From Thermosynechococcus sp. (GTDB lineage: Bacteria > Cyanobacteriota > Cyanobacteriia > Thermosynechococcales > Thermosynechococcaceae), in assembly GCF_025999095.1 (NCBI RefSeq), contig NZ_AP024678.1, forward strand, positions 1,581,527-1,645,526: DNA of 64,000 nt, given 5' to 3'. The notes under the pieces were generated by a model, which saw nothing but the letters and a program-made list of their open reading frames with translations, was not told the origin of the DNA and searched no databases. This document shows, one piece after another, positions 57,140 through 64,000 of the stretch (position 1 is the stretch's first letter; each line of letters opens with the position of its first letter). Position numbers and translations under genes: made by a program.

Positions 57140-57458
57140 TAGCACAAAAATCCCAGGAATTTTTGGGAAAACTTCACTCAACACTAAACGCTGTATGCTA
57201 ACATCAAATAAATTGTTTTGGCATCACAATCGCGGCTGGCCGGAAGCTGAATTCTGCGTACCCCTAGGTAATGGAGTGTGGGTGTTCCCGGGGATGCCGC
57301 GACTCACTTGAGCACCAAAATGATACACGATCAATAAAATACGATATCATAGTTTCACCTCTGCCCTTCTACCCTAGGAGCGCTGCTGCCTTTAACCTAG
57401 GCTTTAGAAACTTTCCTGACTCTCTGTTTTTATCCAAAAAAGGTTGAGTTTGTTCATC
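57140..57458. other. Intergenic region between aroA and the MerR-like gene (319 bp)
   Basis: It contains a weak hairpin after aroA, a GC-rich block at 57228-57305 that could fold, and an AT-rich block at 57320-57352. The GC-rich block has GTACCCCT and a GTGTGGGTGTT segment that recall the rlpA leader (GTACCCCTGTGTGATGTT). No gene was recognised; a 57-codon frame at 57271 is not convincing. Confidence 0.5.
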
Positions 57459-58094
57459 ATGGCAACAATTCAAGACTTCGTTCATGTTCAGGATCAATGG
57501 TCATTAGATGAGTTGGTGGAAATCGCCAACGAACTCTTGCCGCAGCACCTCCCCCAGGAGGACTCCAAAAACCGTGTTTTAGAAGAGGTCAACCCGCGGC
57601 TGGTGCGCCATTACACCTCCTGTAAATTGATTGACCGTCCCGCTCGCATTGGCCGCGAAGGTCGCTACGGCTATCGCCACCTTGTGCAATTGCTCGTGGT
57701 GCGGCGGCTGTTGATGGAGGGCTATACCGCAGGTGCCATTTACAAACTGGTGTATCGCATGAGCACCCCAGAACTGCGGGCCCTCCTTGAGCAAGGGGTG
57801 CATCTTCAATTGAATCCACCCCCAATCAACCCCGCTTTGGCCTTTCTGCAGCAGGTACAGGAGCGCTCCGAGCATCGCTTTGGAGAGCCCATGCGCGTCA
57901 GTCCCACCATCAGCCGCCGCGAGGTAACGCCCCCGAACCATTCACCGCAACCAGAGTCTTGGAAGCGCATTGAGGTGGCGCCCGGCTTTGAAGTTCATAT
58001 TCGCGATGACTTTAACTTTCCCCAAATCAATCGCGATCAGGAAGCCCTAGTGAAGCAACTGGTGCAATTGCTCTCTAGCTATACCCAGCGCTAA
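57459..58094 (+). CDS. MerR-like transcriptional regulator
   Basis: Protein of 211 residues. A winged-helix segment VRHYTSCKLIDRP then GYRHLVQLLVVRRLLMEGYTAGAI follows the MerR plan, but the first helix-turn-helix is spread by an insertion (about 25-45). The remainder (about 110-211) has no effector motif I know. Such divergent MerR-like proteins are common in cyanobacteria. The start is ATG at 57459; a TTG at 57444 would add five residues. It lies 70 bases before the pil operon and may act on it. Confidence 0.65.
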   Translation: MATIQDFVHVQDQWSLDELVEIANELLPQHLPQEDSKNRVLEEVNPRLVRHYTSCKLIDRPARIGREGRYGYRHLVQLLVVRRLLMEGYTAGAIYKLVYRMSTPELRALLEQGVHLQLNPPPINPALAFLQQVQERSEHRFGEPMRVSPTISRREVTPPNHSPQPESWKRIEVAPGFEVHIRDDFNFPQINRDQEALVKQLVQLLSSYTQR

Positions 58095-58164
58095 TTGAGA
58101 GCGCCAGCCGAGACTAAATATCCTGTGCCGCGGTCAGCTCGCCGGCGATCGCTATAATAGCGCC

Positions 58165-59355
58165 ATGGAAGGATGCCTCAACGATACCGATATTTACACG
58201 CTGTGCCAAACCCTCGCCCTTGGCCAGCGCACCGGGGAACTGTACCTCGAAGATGATGCCGGTTGTACGTGGCTGCTCTTTTTGAATCATGGTTATTTGG
58301 TCTACATTGCCGATCGCCACAGCCACAGTTTAGAGCGGTTGCAGGATCTGCTCTATGGACAGGACATTCCTTGGCCAAGTCCCGATAGCTTGATCGAAAG
58401 CAAAGCCGGTGCCAGTTGGGTAGAATACGAATGCCTGTGGTGGCTCCTTGATTACTGCAAGCTCAATCAAATCCATAGCGTGTGGCGTGCGCTGCTGCGG
58501 GAGAGTCTCTTTGACGTTGTTAACCGCAATCGCGCTTGGTTCAAGTTTTATAGTGCGAGTCCCCTCACTCCCCAATGGCACAATCTCTCCCTAACGGCCC
58601 TGCTCAATGACAGCCTGAGTCATCTGCGGGAATGGAAAAAACTGCATCCAGAATTGCGTTCCCTCGATCAATCCCTTGAACTGACGGATATTAAACCCAC
58701 GGGCAACGATCCAGCGGATCAGTGGTTTCGGCAACTGGAACCCTTTGTGCGCGCGCCAATCACCTTGCGCCGCCTGAGTCGACAACTGGGACGAGATGGC
58801 GTGACTGTGGGCAAACTCCTGCTGCCCTATCTTCATAAAGGGTACTTACAAGTCAGTTCTTGGGGAACCAATGGCCACACCCGTACATTTCCATCCCTTT
58901 CTGGGCGGCGATCGCCCCGGGTCGTGTGTGTGGATGATGCCGCCACTGTGCGTCAAGTGGTTGAGTCCACTCTGCAGGCAGCAGGCTATGAAGCCACGGC
59001 GATCGCCCACCCGCTGACTGCCTTGAGTCTCATTTTCCAACTCAACCCCGATCTGATTTTCCTCGATATTGCCATGCCCGAATTGGATGGCTACGAATTT
59101 TGCACCCTCCTGCGGCACACGCCGCGCTTCCGCTATACGCCGATTATTATGCTGACTAGCCTCGTCGGTTGGAGCGATCGCCTGCGAGCCAAGGTAGCGG
59201 GTGCCACTGATTACCTCAGTAAACCCTTTTCCACCCAAGAATTATTAACAATTACCCATCATTACATTGGCGCAGCCCCACCTGTAACCTCCTTAACAGA
59301 CGAGTGCTTTGGCGACGTGCTAGAACCAAAATCAGGCCTCGAGACATCCCCTTAA
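58165..59355 (+). CDS. pilG: PatA-type response regulator (PilG-like)
   Basis: Protein of 396 residues. The N-terminal PATAN/DUF4388-like domain (about 1-110) begins DIYTLCQTLALGQRTGELYLE; a linker with helices follows; the receiver domain covers about 250-370. The phospho-acceptor is D301 in FLDIAMPELDGYEF; the late Lys is in YLSKPFS. In Synechocystis the PatA-type PilG heads the pilGHIJL set that controls type IV pili. The same order follows here. Confidence 0.9.
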   Translation: MEGCLNDTDIYTLCQTLALGQRTGELYLEDDAGCTWLLFLNHGYLVYIADRHSHSLERLQDLLYGQDIPWPSPDSLIESKAGASWVEYECLWWLLDYCKLNQIHSVWRALLRESLFDVVNRNRAWFKFYSASPLTPQWHNLSLTALLNDSLSHLREWKKLHPELRSLDQSLELTDIKPTGNDPADQWFRQLEPFVRAPITLRRLSRQLGRDGVTVGKLLLPYLHKGYLQVSSWGTNGHTRTFPSLSGRRSPRVVCVDDAATVRQVVESTLQAAGYEATAIAHPLTALSLIFQLNPDLIFLDIAMPELDGYEFCTLLRHTPRFRYTPIIMLTSLVGWSDRLRAKVAGATDYLSKPFSTQELLTITHHYIGAAPPVTSLTDECFGDVLEPKSGLETSP

Positions 59356-59441
59356 CCTCCCCAGGTTGACTGTTATGAAGCTGTCATACGCTTAGGCTTT
59401 TAGAATATAAAGCAAAACCTTAGTTCTACGTGTAACCCCCT

Positions 59442-59807
59442 ATGACCAAAGTCTTAGTTGTCGAAGATAGTCCACCCCAGCGGGAAATGATTAGCGAATT
59501 GCTAGCAAAAACAGGCTTTGACGTGACCGTTGCCACCGATGGTGTGGAGGCAATGGAGCAATTGCAGCAGAGCACCCCAGATGTCGTTGTCCTCGATATT
59601 GTCATGCCCCGGATGAATGGCTATGAAGTCTGCCGCCAAATTAAGTCCGACCCCCGCACCCAAGCAATTCCCGTGGTTATGTGTAGCTCCAAAGGTGAGG
59701 AGTTTGATCGCTATTGGGGCATGAAACAGGGGGCCGATGCGTACATTACGAAGCCCTTTGATCCCAAAGAACTTGTTGGCACGATCAAGCAACTCTTGCG
59801 AGGCTAG
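59442..59807 (+). CDS. pilH: CheY-like response regulator (PilH-like)
   Basis: Single receiver domain of 121 residues. The phospho-acceptor is D52 in VVLDIVMPRMNGYEV; the acidic pair is in VVEDSPPQ and the conserved Lys in AYITKPFD. It would carry or drain phosphoryl groups from the CheA-like kinase. It lies 86 bases after pilG and 5 before pilI. Confidence 0.95.
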   Translation: MTKVLVVEDSPPQREMISELLAKTGFDVTVATDGVEAMEQLQQSTPDVVVLDIVMPRMNGYEVCRQIKSDPRTQAIPVVMCSSKGEEFDRYWGMKQGADAYITKPFDPKELVGTIKQLLRG

Positions 59808-59812
59808 AAAAG

Positions 59813-60343
59813 ATGTTTAGTAGTTCAGATCTACTCGCCACCACTGCCCCCATCGAAAGTGGCAGTATCGATGACCTCAGAACCCCCGAGGGAGATTTAC
59901 ATATCCTGTTTACGATCCCTAGCGGTGATACCTTGGCGCTACCGGCTATTGGGGTGCGCGAAGTCGTGGCCGTGGGTCCCGATCGCATTACCCCAGTGCC
60001 CAATACCTCCAATCTCCTACTGGGGATTTTGAACTTGCGGGGCCAGGTGATTTGGGTAGCGGATACGGGTAAGTTTCTGGGGGACGACACCCCCTTGAAT
60101 ACCGATCGCTCTGAGCTATCGATTATTGCCATTGAGGATGATGAGTTAATGGTGGGGCTAGCAGTTCATCAGGTGCGGGGTATGGAGTGGCTCAACAATG
60201 ACACCATTAAGCCCGCTACCCATGTCAGCGATCAGATGGCTCCCTTTGTACGTGGCGAGTGGGTCTTTGATGCCGAGCAACAGGACATTGTCAAGCTTTT
60301 GGATCCCCTCGCCATTTTACGCAGTGCTCGCTGGGGACTCTAA
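59813..60343 (+). CDS. pilI: CheW-like coupling protein (PilI-like)
   Basis: Protein of 176 residues with the CheW core (LALPAIGVREVVAVGPDRITPVPN, then LLGILNLRGQVIWVADTGKF). It couples the receptor to the kinase. A short N-terminal tail of about 30 residues precedes the fold. It starts 5 bases after pilH. Confidence 0.93.
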   Translation: MFSSSDLLATTAPIESGSIDDLRTPEGDLHILFTIPSGDTLALPAIGVREVVAVGPDRITPVPNTSNLLLGILNLRGQVIWVADTGKFLGDDTPLNTDRSELSIIAIEDDELMVGLAVHQVRGMEWLNNDTIKPATHVSDQMAPFVRGEWVFDAEQQDIVKLLDPLAILRSARWGL

Positions 60344-60541
60344 ACTAGAAAAAGTAGAATCTCAATGGAGATTCGCCCTCAAGCGTCACCCTGGAACTCA
60401 TCGAGACCAGTCACTTTAGAAAAATTAACACACCCATGATATCTTTCCCAGGGATTGGCGCATACTTTGTAATTAAAGCTTCCTTGATTTCGTTCTGAGA
60501 ATTATCTGCCTCTTTTGATCGTCCATTCTGGGAGTAAACCC

Positions 60542-63500
60542 ATGGCATCCAGCAGCACCCAACACACCCAAGAATATCAAAAAGCGGTTGCCGCTTATGT
60601 GCAAGGCAACTACGAAGAAGCAGCCAAAATCACTGACCAATTGGTAGGCAACCGACCGGGCGATCCAAACCTACGGCTGCTGCGGGGGCACATTTACTGC
60701 TGCCAACAACGCTACAGGGAGGCTCAAGAGCATTACCAGGCGGTTCTCAATGCCACAACTGATCCAGAATTAATCACTCTGGCCAACGAGAGCCTCGCCA
60801 AGATTAAGGATCTCGTTCCTGCTGCTGAACCTGCCAAGAATGGGGGCGAAGAATACCACACGACTCTGCAAGGAGAGTATACCCAACTTCAGGGGGAGAA
60901 TACCATCTTGCAAACCACCCCAGCCATGGGAGAACCCCAAGCCGCACCCCCCCCAGCAGCAGAATTAAGTCTGGGACACTTTGATGACTTTGGCAGCAAT
61001 TTAGGAACGAGCAACCCCTTCGACGATCTCGAGCTTGCTGGCATTGAGGAAGAGTTTGGCGCCAGTTTAGAACAGGGTACCTTTAACCCCTTCGACGAAG
61101 ATGCAGCGGTTCAGGATCCCTTTAGCTTTTCGGTTAATCCTTTGGAAGAGCAAGTCGCAGACATTCCAGAAATTCCCATTGGTGAATCCATGCAACCCCT
61201 AGGCGTTGAAGCCATTGGGGATGATGATGTGACGATGCTCATGGGAAGTTCTCCTTTGACCCCGTCCGAACCGCCCAGCCCTAGTCCTATTTTTGAGGGT
61301 GAGGCGGCAGCAACTACTGCGGATCCTTTTCAAGAAATGACGCCGCCCACCCCAGAAACATTTGATAATCCCTTTGCCGCTGCAGTGGCCGGATCTGAAG
61401 AGAGCCTCTTTGGGGGGCTGACAGAATCGGGAGCAACCAATGTTTCTGAGGAGAACTTTCTTCCGGATGTTGAGGAATCTCCAGCAGTAAATATCTCGGC
61501 AGAAAGTCTCTTTGCTGATATTGAGGAAGCCCCAGCAGCCAGCATTTCTGAAGAGAACCTCTTGCCAAATCTGACGGAATCCGTTCAGACCAATGTTCCT
61601 GAGATCTCTACCCCTGCCGCTGGCATCAGTGATTTGTTAACTAATGATAAAGCAGAGGCCAGTGAGCTGTTGCCGCCGCCGGAATTCAGTTCTCCTGAGG
61701 CTGCCGAGGAAGAAAACGATCTCTTTGGTGACTTCCCAGCTTCCCTTGAAGCTTTTGAAGCTCCAGGTAGTGTGGCAGAACCCCTGTCTCCTGAGGCCTT
61801 TGACCCCCCAACTTTTGAGGATGCGCAAACAATCGCCATCTCTGAGTTTCCCGCACGTGCAGCTATTGCCAAAGACATGGCGGGGTTGGCGGCACCGGCG
61901 ATCGCTGAAGGGGAAGTCAGCTCTGGTGGTGCTGAACCGGTTGAATCCATTGCCAACTTTGATCTAGAAGATCTTTCCTTTGGCAGTGCAGATCTGGCCG
62001 ATGCTGGACTTGATGATGAAATGACCATTGCCAATCCCCAAGTCCATAGCATGGGCATGAGTGCCGTTGGCTCAGAGGCCGCAGTGATGACCGATGCTGG
62101 CACTGAGACCTTTGCGGTTCTACCGGATGAATTTGATCTCAACCAGCAAAGTCTTGAGGAGTTGGCTGATTTTAGCCTCGATCTCAGCCAAAGCACGGCC
62201 AGCCATGCCGAAGCGCCTGCCTCGAAAGAAAAACAACATCTCTCAACCTTTACTGAGCAAGCGTCGGTTGCCAGTGTCGCTGCTTCACCCTCTACGGCTT
62301 CACCTGTAGTTGAGGGCAAAGCAACGTCCACCCCAGCCGCAGCCGCAGGCTCCTTAGAGCAACAAACCATTACCGCAGCGCTGTTAACAGGTGTTCTTTC
62401 GGCCTTAGCCGCTGGCGCTGTCAGTGTGGGTTTTCGTACCCCGCTGCCTGTTCCTTTGATCAGTACTGCTGCTACCGGTCTGATTGCCGGTGGGGCAGCC
62501 TATGGCTTAGGACGGCGCACTGTCAGTCGCATCAAACACTTCTGTACAGATTTGCAGGCCCAGTGTAACGCCGTGATTGCCGGTGACATGACAGCCCGAA
62601 TGCCAGTGGGCAGTGATGATGAGCTGGGACTTCTCGCCCAAAGCTTTAACCAGATGACGGACACCATCCAGCAAATTACCGCGGATGCTCAGAGAAAAGC
62701 TGAGGAAATCGAGCGGCAGCGGGATGACCTGCAACGCCAAGTGATCCGACTCCTCGATGATGTGGAGGGGGCTGCCCGCGGGGACCTGACCGTACAAGCG
62801 GAAGTGACAGCGGACGTACTCGGAGCAGTGGCTGACTCCTTTAACCTGACAATTCACAACCTGCGGACGATTGTGCAACAGGTGAAAATTGCCGCCCAGC
62901 AGGTGAGTCGTGGTGCCGCAGAAAACGAAACCTTCGCCCGTAGTCTCTCAGCAGATGCCCTGCGGCAAGCGGAGGAGCTAGCCGTCACCCTGAACTCGGT
63001 ACAGATGATGACCAATGCGATTCAGCGGGTGGCCGAAAGTGCCCAAGAAGCCAATGAGGTGGCCCGCAATGCCTCAGAAACAGCCCTCCGTGGTGGTGAG
63101 GCAGTGGAACGCACGGTGGCAGGTATTTTGCAGATTCGGGAAACAGTAGCGGAAACCACCCGCAAGGTGAAGCGCCTAGCGGAATCTTCCCAAGAGATTG
63201 CCAAGATTGTGGGTGTGATCTCGTCGATCGCCAACCGCACAAACCTGTTGGCGCTAAACGCCAGTATTGAGGCCGCACGGGCCGGGGAAGCAGGTCGGGG
63301 GTTTGCGGTGGTGGCCGATGAGGTGCGGCAACTGGCAGACCGAGCAGCCAAAGCCTCCAAGGAAATTGAGCAGATTGTCTTGCAAATTCAAAGCGAAACT
63401 GGCGCGGTGATGACCGCTATGGAAGAAGGGACGCAGCAGGTGATTGAGGGGACGAAGCGGGCAGAGCAAGCCAAGCACGCCCTTGAGGACATCATCCAGG

Positions 63501-63733
63501 TGTCGTCGCAAATTGATACCCTGGTGCGCTCGATTACCAACGCCACAGTGGAACAAACCGAATCGGCACGAGCGATGGCTCAGGTGATGCAATCCATTGA
63601 GCTGACAGCGCAGGCCACTTCTCAGGAGGCACAGCGGGTGTCCGACTCATTGCAAGGTCTAGTGAGTGTGGCACGCAACTTGCAGGCATCGGTGGAACGA
63701 TTCCGCGTTGAAAATACTGAAGATCAAGCCTAA
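60542..63733 (+). CDS. pilJ: Methyl-accepting chemotaxis protein (PilJ-like) with a long acidic N-terminus
   Basis: Protein of 1063 residues. Residues 1-90 form a TPR-like unit; about 110-600 is acidic and low in complexity, with NPFD/DPF-type motifs and three 17-residue tandem repeats; two membrane helices with a very short loop lie at about 612-655; HAMP-like segments follow; the signalling tip [20 protein letters not shown] lies near 890-910. Both helices are close together, so the long N-terminus should be cytoplasmic and no periplasmic ligand domain exists. It has no GAF domain, unlike the photoreceptor PixJ. The ATG at 60542 has GGGAG 7 bases upstream. Confidence 0.93.
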   Translation: MASSSTQHTQEYQKAVAAYVQGNYEEAAKITDQLVGNRPGDPNLRLLRGHIYCCQQRYREAQEHYQAVLNATTDPELITLANESLAKIKDLVPAAEPAKNGGEEYHTTLQGEYTQLQGENTILQTTPAMGEPQAAPPPAAELSLGHFDDFGSNLGTSNPFDDLELAGIEEEFGASLEQGTFNPFDEDAAVQDPFSFSVNPLEEQVADIPEIPIGESMQPLGVEAIGDDDVTMLMGSSPLTPSEPPSPSPIFEGEAAATTADPFQEMTPPTPETFDNPFAAAVAGSEESLFGGLTESGATNVSEENFLPDVEESPAVNISAESLFADIEEAPAASISEENLLPNLTESVQTNVPEISTPAAGISDLLTNDKAEASELLPPPEFSSPEAAEEENDLFGDFPASLEAFEAPGSVAEPLSPEAFDPPTFEDAQTIAISEFPARAAIAKDMAGLAAPAIAEGEVSSGGAEPVESIANFDLEDLSFGSADLADAGLDDEMTIANPQVHSMGMSAVGSEAAVMTDAGTETFAVLPDEFDLNQQSLEELADFSLDLSQSTASHAEAPASKEKQHLSTFTEQASVASVAASPSTASPVVEGKATSTPAAAAGSLEQQTITAALLTGVLSALAAGAVSVGFRTPLPVPLISTAATGLIAGGAAYGLGRRTVSRIKHFCTDLQAQCNAVIAGDMTARMPVGSDDELGLLAQSFNQMTDTIQQITADAQRKAEEIERQRDDLQRQVIRLLDDVEGAARGDLTVQAEVTADVLGAVADSFNLTIHNLRTIVQQVKIAAQQVSRGAAENETFARSLSADALRQAEELAVTLNSVQMMTNAIQRVAESAQEANEVARNASETALRGGEAVERTVAGILQIRETVAETTRKVKRLAESSQEIAKIVGVISSIANRTNLLALNASIEAARAGEAGRGFAVVADEVRQLADRAAKASKEIEQIVLQIQSETGAVMTAMEEGTQQVIEGTKRAEQAKHALEDIIQVSSQIDTLVRSITNATVEQTESARAMAQVMQSIELTAQATSQEAQRVSDSLQGLVSVARNLQASVERFRVENTEDQA
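61424..61576 (+). repeat. Three 51-bp tandem repeats in pilJ
   Basis: Units start at 61424, 61475 and 61526, each 51 bases (17 codons): [52 protein letters not shown] partial fourth (ESVQTNVPE) begins at 61577. The repeats are diverged in DNA, so they are old rather than recent slippage. Confidence 0.85.
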
Positions 63734-63751
63734 GCAATCCGGGAGGGGGCT

Positions 63752-64000
63752 ATGCAAAGCGATCAACAAAAGCGCATTCTCGGCTACTTCATTGAGGAAG
63801 CGCAGGAACACCTGACCACCATTGAAGATAGTTTGATGAATCTCCAGCAGGTAGTCAATGACCCTGAGGCGATGAGTGAAATGTTTCGGGCAGCCCACTC
63901 CGTCAAAGGGGGAGCGGCCATGCTCGGACTCCACAGTATTCAGCACACCGCCCACAAGCTGGAGGACTACTTCAAAATCCTACGGGAGCATCCCGTCACC
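63752..64000 (+). CDS. pilL: CheA-like histidine kinase, N-terminal part (PilL-like, cut by window end)
   Basis: The first 83 codons are visible. They code an HPt domain: FRAAHSVKGGAAMLGL with phospho-acceptor H49, after IEEAQEHLTTIEDSLMNLQ. CheA-like kinases in this position control twitching pili. GGGAGGGG lies about 5 bases before the ATG. The kinase, CheW-like and possible receiver parts lie outside the window. Confidence 0.92.
   Translation, partial: MQSDQQKRILGYFIEEAQEHLTTIEDSLMNLQQVVNDPEAMSEMFRAAHSVKGGAAMLGLHSIQHTAHKLEDYFKILREHPVT

Noticed and set aside
57271-57444. 57-codon frame in the aroA-MerR gap
   Set aside because: No ribosome site, odd composition, and no likeness to any protein.

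Overview
The window is a stretch of cyanobacterial chromosome, most likely Thermosynechococcus (T. elongatus/vestitus BP-1 or a close relative). The reasons are: the GCGATCGC palindrome (HIP1) recurs throughout; there are genes for zeta-carotene desaturase, PetL, the carboxysome shell protein CcmP, the plastid-type ribosomal protein PSRP-3, ferredoxin-type sulfite reductase and cyanobacterial glutamate-cysteine ligase; and the heme protein at 2839-3420 matches what I recall of Tll0287 of T. elongatus. Species and strain cannot be decided by eye. It is ordinary, densely packed core chromosome: no rRNA, CRISPR array, prophage or intact transposon was seen.

Layout. 1-5.4 kb: CbiQ-like ECF transporter subunit and PabB-type enzyme, facing a minus-strand trio (SQR-like flavoprotein, Tll0287-like c-type heme protein, DUF3122 protein), then ssb. 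5.4-10.3 kb: GH38 alpha-mannosidase, a secreted unknown, and an alpha/beta hydrolase that has lost its catalytic Asp and His. 10.4-13.8 kb: secE-nusG-rplK-rplA-(L10 leader)-rplJ-rplL. 13.8-20.3 kb: rnhA, a HAD protein, PSRP-3, petL (30 aa), an isocitrate dehydrogenase relative, a KtrB-type K+ transporter, tRNA-Pro, lepA and a small membrane protein. 20.3-28.6 kb: propeller-transglutaminase protein, clpC, a beta-phosphoglucomutase-like HAD, ccmP and a UvrD-like helicase. 28.7-33.0 kb: DUF4278 protein, GT2-TPR protein, DUF3110 protein, ExbB/TolQ-like protein, and an ECF sigma factor / membrane partner / Spy-like operon. 33.2-39.4 kb: lpxB, gshA, a YbjN-like protein, a startless reading frame, serA and prmA. 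39.4-44.9 kb: six minus-strand genes (GT4, MlaF-like ATPase, HEAT-repeat protein, ureB, pdxH, DUF2339 protein). 45.4-48.9 kb: rlpA behind a possibly pseudoknotted leader, then a TPP riboswitch driving thiC plus a PiT phosphate permease. 48.9-57.1 kb: SRPBCC protein and zds, a 56-aa unknown, sir with a ribbon-helix-helix-like tail, tRNA-Cys, a YheT-like hydrolase, a GspC/PilP-like membrane protein, a TIGR04376 gene broken at a C9 tract, and aroA. 57.5-64 kb: a MerR-like regulator and a pilG-pilH-pilI-pilJ-pilL chemotaxis operon for type IV pili, cut by the window end inside the CheA-like gene.

How the parts work together. The transcription/translation block is regulated by the L10 leader. The thiamine gene and the phosphate permease share one TPP riboswitch. 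The sigma/partner/Spy trio looks like an envelope-stress unit. The pil operon controls pilus-based motility. The most unusual items are the sulfite reductase tail, the long cytoplasmic N-terminus of PilJ with 17-residue tandem repeats, the SQR/heme/DUF3122 trio, the GspC/PilP-like protein, the pseudo-hydrolase, the C9-tract frameshift, and the overlapping inverted repeats before rlpA.
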